From contig NC_087063.1 of assembly GCF_963678635.1 (NCBI RefSeq), positions 70,021,617 through 70,085,616 on the forward strand: a stretch of 64,000 nt of DNA, written 5' to 3'. The position numbers and the translations under genes were made by a program. Below, one piece after another: positions 9,061 through 21,579 of this stretch. The notes under the pieces are model-generated. The model saw only the letters and a program-made list of their open reading frames with translations, was not told where the DNA came from and made no database searches. Each line of letters starts with the position of its first letter. Within the stretch, counting starts at the first letter, position 1. The DNA is from Symsagittifera roscoffensis. Its lineage: Eukaryota > Xenacoelomorpha > Acoela > Convolutidae.

Positions 9061-12000
9061 GCCCTTAGAAATTGTTACGAATTGGTTTGGTTGAAGCAGT
9101 CTTTTTGTCTATTTGCTTTTCTTCTAGGAGCAAAATCTATCATCCAGTATTTTAGATGGGATTTGTGTGGGATTTGTAAAATTGATTTCTCATATTTTAT
9201 TTTATATTTTTTTCGTATTTTTTCGTATTTTAAGTTCTTATTAAACTCTTCGAAAAACTTTTCGTTTTTTTTTTAAATTGATTTTTTTTGATAAAACAAA
9301 CACTGCTCCATAGACCTCAGAAGGCAGACAAAAGATCTACGGCTTTGACCTGATAAGAGCAGTCTTGTTCACTTTGCAGTTCAAATAATCAATGATATGG
9401 TCTTCTTGTAACAAGTTTCGAAACACAGAAATTAACATTTAAAATCCATTTTTTTGCGCAATTTCAAATTCTGAAGTTGAAGTGGACTCAAAGTTTCAAA
9501 TCATACACTATTAGCCAAAAAATAAACTGATGACTTTTCCCTGTAATAAAATTGCGCTGCAAAAAATGTTAAAAAAAAACAATGTCTTCTTTTGTATCAA
9601 AACTAAATCAAATTTTTAGCATACAAAGTAGGTCATGCGTTATAGTCGCAATTGGCCTTATACGAATAATTTGCCCGGCTACGGTATCAGGGAGACAAAT
9701 CATAATTGGCTTTGGATTGTTGATTTCCAACAATCCAGCCGGCTTCAGTCATAAAAAATTTTGATAATTTCGCTTTGCGTACAAACACTATTTTTTATCA
9801 TAACTAATATTTTTTTTTAGAATTATTAACAGTTTTAAAAGTTGCGTCTGTTTATCATCCTTCGGCTCTAATCCACCCTCCCCCCCCCCACTTTTCAATT
9901 TTTTTCCTGAGTTGCTTTACGCGTTATATTGACTGAATATGTGATGTTACAATGCAAAGTATTAGACTAATTTCATCAAATTTAATTCACTTCTCCATGC
10001 AAAGTTTCCTTGCATTATTTATGACGTTTAATTGAAAAGGGCAAGTCTGCCGTGAATTGCATTGTTCGCCACAGTCTCCTCAATTGGAATTGGCAATTTC
10101 CAACTTTCTCATAGTCAGCCCTTATTGTTCCGACTTTCGAAGAAAACGGAATAGTTATGCTTGGTGTAGTTTTTTATTCACTCAATTTTCACCGAGCGGA
10201 ATAATAATTTTCAACAAAATTTTCTTATACCTCATTAAAAATATCGACTTCCTGAGTTCAAATAAAAAAAATTTCACCTCCGGTTTTTTTTGTAAAGTTA
10301 TGAGGTTTGAAAATCGTCAAATTTGTCATGTTCTGGACTAAAATTATGCGCTTTTTGAAGAGTTTTTTCATAATGCCAGGATGGTAACGCGAATTATTTA
10401 TGCGTGGCGAATTGTCCCGCAAAACAAAATTGTACCAAATTGAATTGAGGCTAGCTAATTGGTCGTAATAAATTCGTACGACTCAAAATTTTACACTTTG
10501 ATATGTCCAAAATTTATAGGTTTTCAATTTTTTCCTTTCCTAAAATTTATTCGATATGAATTAAGGGACAGTCGGATCATTCAGGGGTTTGCCCTGTTAT
10601 ACGAGCAGTCTTGTTGGTCCTCTTCAATAGCTAGCATAATATCCTCTGCATCACAACTCATCAGAAAAAAATGGAAAAAGTTACTCAAAAAATGATTCCG
10701 AGGATTTACAATGTAACTGGATTTATAAAATTTAACTTTCGATGGTTTCACGAAATACTGTGATTTCAAAATGTGGGAAGTTTTTATTATCAAATACGGA
10801 GACATGAAACTGTTAAAACACAATTGATACCATCTAAAACTTGATCTAACTCCGATGGATAAAATTTATTGAGTAGTTTTTTTGCATGTTAGTATTTATG
10901 TTTGGTGGACAGCAAAAAAAAATCAGTTCATCAAAAAAAATTATTAAGCTGTTTTTATACAACTAACAATTTGAACATTGCAAAGTTGAATGTGATAATT
11001 GTTCCGACTATTTCCGAAGAATTTGACGGAATTTTTGTGCTCGTGTTTTTTAACAAAATTCAAAAGGTTGTGTTGTCTTGAGTTCAAAACTAAAAAGGTA
11101 ATTCACCTTTGATTATTTTTTCATTAGGTTATGGGGATTTTATATTAGGCTATTAACGCGTAAACCGAGATCTAATCAGCGTTAGAAATTGTTCCAAATT
11201 CGATTGAGGCAAGCTTTTTGGTCTACTTTATTTTTTGCTATATGCAGAAATTATCACTTCCTGCTCTAGCTTTAGTTTTAAAAAAAACTTAAAAAGTTTT
11301 TTTTTCGAATGTTTCCTTTTTTTGAACATTTCACACACTATTTTAGATTAAACTATTCCGTAGACTTTGAAACAACGTCGGGGCATTCATAGTTTTGATC
11401 TGATACGAATAATTTGGCTAATTCTTTCAGTTTAATTTTTTTGCATCAATTGGACTGAAATTTTTTTTTTTTGCTTTTTCAGTGATTTTGAAACTCATTT
11501 ATACAATTTCAGCAGACAATTCAGAAAATTTGCAAAACGAGCAGATGAATTTGAACGATGAAGGTCAACCCATGAATCGTTAACACACGAAATCAATTCA
11601 GCAGTTTTTCAGCTTTTAAATATAGTAAAATCAAACTGAAGATTCTGTCAAAAGTGCTCGAAACAATTCACCTCTAACTGATAAATTTTGTAGGCAATGA
11701 ATGCCATTATTAAAGTTTTTTAAAAAATATTCTAAAACGAAATTTTCTAAAACAAAAGTACGTGATTTCAATTATGCAACCGAAATAATGATTGTTTCAA
11801 AGGCAAATGATATTGCTATTGTTGTCTACTTTATCTAAAAGAGTCTCAAATAAAAAACACTGAAAAATTCACAACAAAATTTGAAAACTGAAAACGTTTT
11901 GTTGAATCGTTCAAGAATAATTAAAACACTGCTCCTATGTTCTTGAACCATGCATGCGACTGCATTTTAAGGTCTAAGGAGCAGGTTTGGCTTTAACAAT

Positions 12001-13000
12001 ATCGATGAAATTGTAAAAAAATTGAAAAAACTCCAATCTTTCTTGAAGTATTTTTTTTGAAAATTATCCCCCACAAGCTATGTAAAGCACGAAGTGATGT
12101 AATTTGTAGAAGAAGAGTAATAAACAGACCATTTACAGATGCCTTAATTTAATTGAAGTAATTTTTAAGGTGGTTTAAATCTTCACTTGCGTGTTATTAT
12201 AATCACGCATTAATCATCCAAAAAAGGCCAAATTTGCAACCTCTTAACCCCAATAACCTTACAAAAAAAACAATCAGAGATGAAATACTTTTTTTCCCAT
12301 TGGAGCTCAAGACAACAAACATTTTCGAATGACTTGAAAAAGCGTCGCAGCTTGCTAGTTAAAAAGTCGGAATTTGTCTCGAAACTTGTCTTCAAAAGTC
12401 AAAGTTTGAAAAATCACCATAAATACTAATGTTCAGTCACTTTCTTCGAAAATCGGAAAGAAATTGTTTTAAGGCCCGTTAACGCAACGTTTTGGTCTAA
12501 TACGTCTTAAATCACTATGGAATGAATTCTGATTCAAGTTTGTTTGCGGCTAACACTACGCGTTATGAGAAGTTTTCAAATTGCGTGTAAACTTCCGCTT
12601 CGAAGACACCAATTTAATCTCAATCTTTCGAGCCATTAAAAATTTACCAAAATATTTGCTCAAAACTTATCTACCGTAGTTTTTTTTCTTGTTTTAGTCT
12701 CACGATATCATTATTTTCCAAGTAAGCTTATATGCCATAATTGATTGGTTTTTAGGAGCGAAATTTATCACGTTGTACTTTATATGCGGCGTGTGGGGGG
12801 ATGACTTTCACAAAAAATCTCAAACTTCGAAAAAGTTTTTTAAATTTGTTTTTTTTACATTTATTTTTTTCATTTTTTCAATTAATTTTGCTCCATAAAT
12901 CTGAAAAGGCATTCGGAACATTCAGGGCATCGCCCTGATACGAGCACTCTTGTTCTACTTTCTATCTCACAAATTGTATCCGCATAGTTTGCCTGAATAA
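9030..13000. repeat. Copies of a dispersed AT-rich repeat family
   Basis: Related segments lie at about 9030-9370, 11130-11420 and 12720-12960 in one orientation and 12030-12260 in the other. More copies are at 60290-60560 and 62520-62790. Shared landmarks are GCAAATAAGCTTCC and its reverse complement, a TTAACGCGT-like stretch, and an outer end like GCCCTGATACGAGCA. A longer stretch, 10050-10620, is directly repeated at 58900-59380. No coding potential, probably non-autonomous transposon remnants. Confidence 0.7.
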
Positions 13001-13950
13001 AAAAAGTTCAGATAGTAAAAGTACAAGGTTTTGATAACTATTCTACCTATAATAGCAATTATCTTGATGGATGAGCTGGATACGCTAGACTGAAAATTAA
13101 TCCAACCCATGTCTCATTTAAACTTAAATTTTTCTATACTTGTACTCTAATTGAGAATAAGAAAATCCGTGCTGATTTGAGAAAAATCAGCCAAACTATA
13201 GACTGACTTCATATTTGAGTTTTTAGAGTTTAGAGTTTTCTTCATAGCCTGACTTTGCGTTAGAAAAATTTTTTTATCATATAAAAGCGATATTTATTGC
13301 TCGGAGTTCAACCCAGAGGCAGATTTACAGATTCTATAATGTTTTCGAAAAAAAAGAAAAGTGCAACGATACCTTGTCCGAAAGGCTATGACAGTTCTTG
13401 CTCCAAGGGTGCGAATGGGTGCTGTTTTATTTGTCCAATCTTTCTCGTAAACAGTGCAACATGCTAAAAACAAAACTTAAGCCGAAAATTGAAAAAATAT
13501 AAATCAAAAATATATACATAGAAACTCAAAAATAAATATTTGTGGAAAAATGAGCGAGAGACAAACTCTGAATTGATAAAAATGGTCAGTAAAGCAAACA
13601 CATTTTATCCAGTGTACAATAATGATCAAAAAAACTTTTATCCGACTCAACATAGAGTTGATATAAGTAAGTTGAATCTCTAGTAATATATGTGAACTCA
13701 AGATGGCGACAGTTACGGTGCAAAATTAAAATAATTATTTAGCTGTAGCCTTAATCTTGCAACCCTTTCAGAGTGTTCTCGGAAATTGGCAGCTCCTTGG
13801 AGTTACCAAACAATGTGTGTTCAGTTCTCTCTTGAATGAAGAACAGGAGGCTGTGTCGTTTAGTTTTTTAGGCAAAAAATTACACCAAATGCAAGCTTTA
13901 ACAAGAAAAATGTTGTCTTTGTTTTTGCTTGTCATGGTCAAATTGAATTA
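13000..13950. other. AT-rich stretch, nothing recognised
   Basis: Only short spurious open frames. No repeats or motifs that I can name. Confidence 0.5.
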
Positions 13951-14960
13951 AACTTCCTTAGCACGTGCTTTGAATTTGCAGTATTCGTAATTTGGAAAGT
14001 CCGTTTGACCAAAACGCGCTCAATTTTCAATTATCAACTTGTGGAAATATAATAGAGTGTAGTATCTTACTCTGGGACGGATAGGAAGTATTTTGTGGTT
14101 TGGGTTCAGAGAGATTAAATTTTCATTGTTTCCTTTGACAAAAAGCGGTTTTAACGGCAGGATTAATTTCTGTCTGGGTTGTTTAGCGCAATTTCTCGAA
14201 TGCCAACTAATAGTGGCAGTGAATAATTAAGCTGACTGAGAACTAGACTTTTCAGAATTGTAACCTTGTGTGTAAATAACAGTGATCTCTTAAATTGAGC
14301 TAGAGTTCTTATTTCTGTTGCCATTTTGCTGTAGTACGATGTTAATTTCTAGCTCCATTATGAGTAGATTTTCAATGACGACACCTAAATTTTTAGCTTG
14401 ATTTGTTTCTTTGTTTCTACAGTCTGCTATTTTTTTTGGTTTGTTTTACTTGACTGGATTCCATTCGAGATTTAGTAAAGATGCCAAACTCTGTTTTGAA
14501 TTCGTTTAAAGTGAGTTGTGTCTTTTGAAGAGCATTAGGAGTCTATTCAAAACAGTTTCTAGGTTCGTTTTTGTTTTCGCAAAGCTTACGCTCGAATTAG
14601 AGCAACAAATGAACGTATCATCTGCGTAATGTATCGTTTTGCACTTGTTGTCAATTGCCAGATCAATTACATAAATGTTCAAAAGGAGCAGTCCAAATAC
14701 CGTGCCTTGAGGTACTGCTTGGCTGATTTCGATTACACTCGAGAAGCAACCGTTTACATGGACTATATGCGTTCTCTGTATCAAATGCTTTGGAGCATGT
14801 TTAAGGCTTTTTTAGAATCCCAATTTCTCTAGTTTTCTCAGTTGTATGTTATGTGAAATTGAATCAAAATTTTTTTGACAGATCAAGGACAGCAGTTGAT
14901 GTGTATAAGTTTATTTTCGATATTAGTTTTTATTTTATCGGTGAACCATAAAAGCGCATC
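13950..14960 (-). pseudogene. Non-LTR retrotransposon reverse transcriptase fragment 1
   Basis: Minus-strand reading gives VLDLSKKF…DSISHN (the usual LDLSKAFD block), then QAVPQGTVFGLLLLNIYVID (PQG-x-LGP block) and HYADDTFI, the catalytic A-D-D box. These three blocks in this spacing belong to LINE-type RT of the Jockey/CR1/I broad group. The block 14784-14506 is open, and stops occur before and after. The downstream C-terminal part can be followed weakly to about 13950. The endonuclease domain is absent, so this is a 5'-truncated dead copy. Confidence 0.85.
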
Positions 14961-14999
14961 AGTTGAAGAAAAGCGCTGACGGAACCCGAGTTGACTTCC

Positions 15000-16440
15000 A
15001 GAAATAAGATTTTTTTCCTTTATTTGAAGAACCATCTTTTTTTTCTATTCACCTTTTTATGAATTTTGAGATAATTGGAGTCAAAGATGATGGTCAATAA
15101 TTTTCAGCTTCGGCGTGGTTACCCGTTTTAAACACGGGTTTTTGAAGTCATTTAAGATATCGTTAGCGTTTTTATTGGTATTTAAAATACTGCAATATAA
15201 TAATAATTATATTTTCTGCTTAGTCTGTATATGTATCTTGACCGCCTTTTCACATGCGTGTTCAAAAAAACAATTGGTGCAAACATTCAATCCCATACAA
15301 GTTTTGATTAAGTTTCTTGTTCAGCGACATTTGAACTTTGCTCTCAGAATACTTCCTCAATAATATTAAATCAAAATGCTGAAAAGTAAATACAGAATAG
15401 GTCTGATCCAGACAGTAAACCTAAGTAGCAATTAGGAGGGACAGTAAAGTATAGAAGTAAAAGCAAAGGCACGCATTAAAAGAGAATAATTAGCTGAATA
15501 TTGAATCACTATTCTTTACAGCAGGTAGTCTTATTTTCGTTCGATTTGAGACTAATTAATTTGTGAAACAATTAAGCGTTTTCCGCCAAGTGTCTTCAAT
15601 TTGTTTGTTTAACTCGTTTTTAAATTCACTACATATATCAGATCTGTTTCCTTGTCAATCACCCAGTTTTCTTGCTAGAGTTCTTGGGTCATGATGTATA
15701 TCATGAATATGCTTTTAATTCGGTAGAAAAATCCGGTTTGGTTATAGGTTTTCAACAAATTAAATCCAGGAATGCAGCTGTAGAGTTAGGGAGAGGGCGG
15801 TAGGAATCCCTCGGAAAGAATGTCAGCATTATTTTCGCTACCGCCTATTTGGACCCTCTGAGTGCACAAAAAGTCTTGCTGAGGATCATATGTGGGATCA
15901 CTAGGTTCCCTCTGAGGATCAGATAAGAATTTTTTGAGTCAATCAATTGACCTTGTAAGAAATCCTTTAAATATTTTACATTAACTGAATTCAGATCTAA
16001 GATTTTTTACAAGAAAATGAATTGCGTTACAGGATTTGCAAAAAAAAAACAACATATCGATACGTATTTAAATGTTCTTGTTATTTTATTATTTTAGTAT
16101 TTTATATTTTCTTCTTAGTCTGTAGCAGATACTTAGCAAAACCTCTGATCGGAGACTGATCAAGTATATCGTTCCCCGATCACGAGAAAGCGCTTGCAGA
16201 AGTTTCACAGGAGCACCAGGTTTTACGAAAGATTTCTGAACATCTTTTCAAAACGCGCGAATAAGTTTTATACAGTCAAATGACATGAAAGTCCTACTTT
16301 TCAGATTGCAAAGAGCTAAATAACGAGACTATTCTTTTGGAACCAGTTCAAAGCAAATATTTTAACATAACCAAATATATTCTTGATAACTATCACCGTA
16401 AAATAGCTAGAACTCCATGACTAAAACTTACAACAATTTG
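15000..16440. other. AT-rich intergenic stretch
   Basis: No ORF with motifs. One GC-richer island is at 15790-15920. Nothing else is supported. Confidence 0.5.
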
Positions 16441-16444
16441 GAAG

Positions 16445-16679
16445 GCTGAAACCCTTTATAGTTTTAGCCAGAGAAGAGTACATTTAACTTAGCACACTGT
16501 CGCTCTTCCTCGATTCTGATCTGACAATAATATCAGTATGTACTAGATCTATTGAGCTTAGGAAATATATAGTACGATTTTTGTTGGTACTAGATTAAGA
16601 ATTTGCACGAAACTATCCGGACGAAAATAAGATACCGTGACGAACAGACGGTGTACCTTATCTAAAATTACTCTATGAG
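16445..16679 (+). repeat. LTR-like end, partner of the 3' LTR at 33.6-33.85 kb
   Basis: It shares with 33581-33849 a start of GCTGAAA and an end of ACAGACGGTGTACC…ACTCTATGAG, with matching order of blocks between. The copies differ at many positions. It is placed as the 5' LTR of element B, although a stretch of foreign DNA lies between it and pol. Confidence 0.6.
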
Positions 16680-18046
16680 AAAATCATCCTGGACTTAAAT
16701 TCATCTGGTGCGACCAAACGAGTCTTGAACAGACCTCCACTATTTTAGGTTTAGCAAGGACTTAATAGAAGACTTTTTATTAGATCAAAAACGCTCAAGA
16801 AAATGTAAAACTAAATTGAAAACAAAAGTTAGCTATTTCCACGTCTCAATAAGTCTAATCAAACTATATCAATATTAAGGCTGACACCAAATCACCACGA
16901 GGACGATAGACCAAACCTTTACATCGTGAAATGAAAAAGCCGACTACAATCAATATTTCTCTATCTAAAATTTTATCAAGGCCTAACCCTGCCGAACTTA
17001 ACCCTTAATTTTAAGTTTTTAAAACCAGATCGTCAAGGCTAATCATTATACTTTAAATTTTACTCTAAATTCTAAAGTTTGACTCATAAATTGATTTCAT
17101 AAACATCAAAAAAAATTTCCCACCTCATAAAGCTGATCTCTAACGAATTCAAACGTCGATTTAGTTTCCAACCATACTAGGTGACACAGGGTTGACTGAC
17201 GTTTTCCAGAAAACTAGCCATTTTATTTAGACTTTCGTTTCTTATTTATTAGGCCCCTACGTCTCAGTTGACACAGGCCTAAAATCAATCTTAGGATTAG
17301 TGAGAACTAAGATAGTATCTAACGATCCACTTGTGTTTAAATTATACCTGAGCCTTGAGGATTGATTTACTATCCTCCAACTCTTGTTCTCGTATCAGAC
17401 CCCAAATAAGTAAGGTTAAGTTTACTTAGATGTTAATCAAGTCACATTCGAGAGCAGTAAAAAACTTTCTCACGAATTTATATACTCTCTCCCAACCCGT
17501 CTTGTCACAACAATCTACCCCGAGCATCAAGATAACCTCCCAAAAATTGTAAGAACCAAAAACTTAGGAAATAGGAACTGACATCTTGGTTTTGCATCAC
17601 TTATGTCAAGAGATAACTTGGGAAACAAACAAACAATCTTTCTACATAATTGCTGGATTAAAGACGCAAGATACGAGCTCGTATATACGCCACACAAACA
17701 AAAATTAGGAGATATCAGTTCAAAAAAGCAAACAAAAAGGAGCTTTTTGTTCAAAACTAAATTACAAAGTCCAAATTTTGCAGAAAACGAAATGCTGTTT
17801 CGGAATCTGACTCAATTACCATAAAAAATTTTAAGCATTTAGAATAATACTACTTGACGAGAACAAAACAGCATCATTCATACAAGGCAAATGTAGAATA
17901 AAAAAATCTGATAGGCAAAAACCGGTAAGATTATATAATTAAAATCAACCAATAAGACATATAGTAAGAACCTTTATTCAGGCAAGTTTTTTCCAAAGAA
18001 GGCGTCAAAAATGAAGGCGTCAAAAGCCATTAAAAAAGGGAGGGCA
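16680..18046 (+). pseudogene. Decayed internal region of an LTR element, ending in a polypurine tract
   Basis: Readable only as scattered open pieces, the longest 17603-17824 (MSRDNLGNKQTIFLHN…). No gag or protease motif can be recognised. It ends at AAAAAAGGGAGGGCAA (18031-18046), a good polypurine tract, followed at once by TGTTACCCG, a good LTR start. The LTR that would begin there (about 18047-18310, with a CTATAAATA box) does not resemble the 16445 LTR, so at least two elements are joined here. Confidence 0.4.
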
Positions 18047-18720
18047 ATGTTACCCGTGTTGACCAAAAATGCTTGTCATACATTTTTCATATATGGAAAA
18101 ATGCTTCTCATAAAATTTTTTACACTGTGAGAAAACTCTACGATAAGTATTTTTTCATATATAAAAATTATATGACAATTTTTTTTCTATAAATAGGAAT
18201 ATATTTAAATATTAATAGTTAAATTATTTAAGATGCAGGAAAAATTGTTTGCAACAGAATTGAGGTGAACTTATTCTCGGTACGCTAAGGAGTTGGGCTC
18301 TGGTTATCAACAATTCAGAGTGTATCTAAAAATTGACTTATTAAACTACTGAATTTTCTCTTAGACTAATTTCGCAAAAATCAACGCAGATCTTTTGTTT
18401 TATGTGGATAACATTGGCTTGATTATTTTTATTTTTGAAAAGATCGAAATGATAAAATTAAAGTACTAGCCTGGGTCTAGTTGTATGTTTTCCTCTGATG
18501 TGGTAGCTTCGTCTTGGACGCAATGTCGTGCATTTAGTATCCATTCAGAATTAATAATTGTGCCGCCACAAATGCGACCTGATCTTGGACGAAAAACTCT
18601 GACAAAAAATGGTCTTTTTTTCTGAAGCTTTTTCCCCTCCGATGATAGCTCTTCGCTCCGCTTCTACATTCTGAAGTCCAATTTCAAAAGTGTGCAGCCA
18701 AACAAAAAGCAACAGTTTCA

Positions 18721-18963
18721 GTGGAAACATAATAGCACTTGTATGAGAAACGAATTTAAAAGACTGAGAAAAAAGCTAGGAAAAAAGAGGAGGATTTTAA
18801 CCTCTATAAACACAGATTTTACCCGGTTCAGAATCTTTTTGGAACAGAATATGAACCGGGTAAAATGTGTGTTTATAGAGGTTAATATACTCCTCTGTTT
18901 TCTCTATCTTTTTTCTCAGTTTTTTCAATTGGTTTCCCCATACAAGTGTTATAATGTTTCCAC
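18721..18963. repeat. Long imperfect hairpin, arms of about 110 bp
   Basis: The left arm begins GTGGAAACATAATAGCACTT and the right arm ends AAGTGTTATAATGTTTCCAC. In the centre, CTCTATAAACACAGATTTTA faces its complement around a loop of about 20 bp. It is probably a foldback or MITE-type element. The internal frame 18692-18994 is a by-product. Confidence 0.85.
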
Positions 18964-18991
18964 CAAAATTGCTGATGTTGAAAGTTTATTA

Positions 18992-19113
18992 TGAAAATCT
19001 GAATAACCCGGGTGGCTTTATCATTTATTACAGTTCTTTGAGACCAGTAGAGTCTACTGATAACAATGAATTGTAATAAATGATATAGCCAGGCTAGTTA
19101 TTCAAATTTTTAT
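18992..19113. repeat. Second hairpin, 45-bp arms
   Basis: The arm 18992-19036 (TGAAAATCTGAATAACCCGG…) pairs with 19069-19113 around a 32-base loop. It lies 28 bp after the larger hairpin. No ORF. Confidence 0.85.
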
Positions 19114-19449
19114 AAGAAACTTGTAAGATAGAAATGGAAGTCCTACAAAACTCCTATATAATGTTGAGCAGAATTCATAATCTGAATACAGTTCAGAATG
19201 CAAAATTATTCTAAGCTTTTGATGAACTGTAAAATTCTAAAATGATTTTGAATTCTTGCTCACATGATAAAAGAGTTTTACAAGAGTTTTCCAATTCCTT
19301 CTTTTAATATATAATCTAAGTAAATAAATTTGTTCGAAGTTGTGAAGTCTTTCAAAAATAAAGACTTCTTGTAACTGAAAAAGCACCAACTCGAGCATGC
19401 GCAGAAATTAAATTAATTTGTTGAAGCGCCGCTGAAATTTTTCTAATAA

Positions 19450-19705
19450 GTGCTGTTTTCTCTAGACCTAATCGGTTAACCTATGTACTATATAAGAGAG
19501 AAAAAATATAGATTAAAGTAAATATTGAAATAATGAACTCTTAATTTATATCTTAATTTTGTTAATACGTCTTTAAAGTGCTGTTTTCTCTAGACCTAAT
19601 CGGTTAACCTATGTACTATATAAGAGAGAAAAAATATAGATTAAAGTAAATATTGAAATAATGAACTCTTAATTTATATCTTAATTTTGTTAATACGTCT
19701 TTAAA
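19450..19705. repeat. Perfect 128-bp tandem duplication
   Basis: GTGCTGTTTTCTCTAGACCT starts at 19450 and again at 19578. I find no difference between the two units, so the duplication is recent or there is an assembly artefact. Confidence 0.92.
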
Positions 19706-20019
19706 TAATTGCATTGAAAAAACTCAGATATGAATTTTTTCGAAGACTATTTTAGTCCAATTTATATGTTTTTTTTGTTTCGGGTGTACGCTTTATGATC
19801 CGATGATTTTATCTAACTATCTCAGTGCGTTTTTGATCATAAACTTTTGTTGAAGTAGTCGGGATAAATCAAATAAGTACTTCCTATTTTAAGCATTAGG
19901 TTGTCTACAGACACTTTGGACTGAATCAAATTTTTTTACGGCATTCTTATTGAAAATATTCAAAGATTTATTAAGCGTCCGTTTTCGCACAGAAATTAAT
20001 TTGAGTTATGCCCGGTAGT

Positions 20020-21045
20020 TTTTTTGGACTGGATATTAGTGATTTTTTTCATCTAGTGGTAGCAAGTAATTTGTCTAGATTCTATTTGAAAGAAAGTTGT
20101 TCAGTTTGTCAAATGCGTGTTCTCGTTTTATTACTGAAGAGGATAATTCTAAAGTCGCAAATGTGTAATTCATTAGGTCAACAAATTTCCTTCGTTTTGC
20201 CTCAATGCCGTTACTTTTGATGGTTTCTTAGGCAAAATGTAATTTTAAAGAAAATTGTACTTGCAGTTTTCTTAAATCGGCTTAGTTGCAACTCCGTAAA
20301 GTAAAGCAACATATTGAGACACAAATTGCAATGTTTTTTTTTAGTCGCTTGATGAACTGAAAAACTGTATTTTTGATTAAATGGAAATTAATCTCACTGT
20401 TTCATAAGAATGGTTGAAGGTAAGATTTTGATCTAAGTTTGCTCTCACGTTTTTAACTGCTTAGATCTACCGACTTTTGGTTCTAGGGAAAATGTTCAAA
20501 ATCAATAAGGAAGCGTTGTTTGTGCTTTCCATTTAGATGTTGTATGTCTTATATCACTCTCATATTAATTCCAAATCTTTTTCTGTTTTAAATTCTGTAG
20601 TATCGACATGAACCATACCTTCGCTGAGCTGTTGTATATTTGGAAGACCATTGATATCAACAAGAAAAAGTAACGGAACCAAAACAGAACCTTGAGTTAC
20701 CCCACAAGAAAGCTTCTCGGTTGTTGAAAATTTATTTGATTGAAACAACAGCGCTTTTTCTCCTACTGTTTTTTTTTCACAGAATCTAAGGCTTTTATAG
20801 ATCTAAGAGCATGCAGTGCGCCAAATTATCCAGATTTTGCTTCCCATAAAACGTTCAAAAGTTTCGTCAAACGCATCAGACAGAGAGCGTTTTTTGCGAA
20901 ACTCAAACTGTTTTGTGCTTATGACAATACACTTAATGAAAAAATTGATTACTCTTTGATAAACTTGCCTCAAATTTTTTTCTCTAAAAAACTATTTATA
21001 AAAACGAATACAAATGCTTTGTGCCCTTCTTTGGAAATGTGAATT
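20020..21045 (-). pseudogene. Non-LTR retrotransposon reverse transcriptase fragment 2
   Basis: Minus-strand reading shows RSIKALDSV (worn LSKAFD block), then CGVTQGSVLVPLLFLVDING. The catalytic box is lost (HVDTTEF where YADDT is expected). Weak C-terminal similarity continues to about 20020. It is a second dead LINE-type copy, in the same orientation as the one at 14 kb but clearly not a recent duplicate of it. Confidence 0.75.
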
Positions 21046-21579
21046 ATATAAGCTGTTTTAGGATTATTAAGATAAACTGTTTAACTAAAAATCTGTTCAA
21101 AAAAATTGGTCAAATAAGCTGTTATAATTGTACAATTCTTTCGATCAGATTTTTTGAAAGACCATTTTCAACTTCAGATTTCTTCTGAGCAATTTCTTCC
21201 TGTTTTACATTTTATAACACAAAACAAGAAGTACTTTTTAATAGTCTAAGAGAGTCAATGTTTATGTGAAATCGAGAAAACAGCTCTGGGCCAATTTGGA
21301 AAAATAATTGTTCAATTCTTGGGCTTTAATTTGATTTTATTCATTTTTCGATTTGTTTCTCTTTTTTTATCGCCCTAAACCTCACTGAAATAATAAGGAA
21401 AACTTGTCTTGCATTGTCTAGTTGATTCAAAAAAATAAGCCGTTTTAAGTTTTTTTTACTTTTCCGATACTGTTTTTCTACTTAACGGTTTGCTGTTTCA
21501 GTTTTGCTCTGCCTCTTCAGTACCCTCAAATTAAAATAATTTCATTAGTTCGCAGATGACTTTGATTTTTGATTTCTAC

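Noticed and set aside
18692-18994. 100-codon plus-strand frame with a Lys-rich N-terminus and a hydrophobic C-terminus
   Set aside because: It is produced by reading through the two arms of the hairpin; no protein motif.
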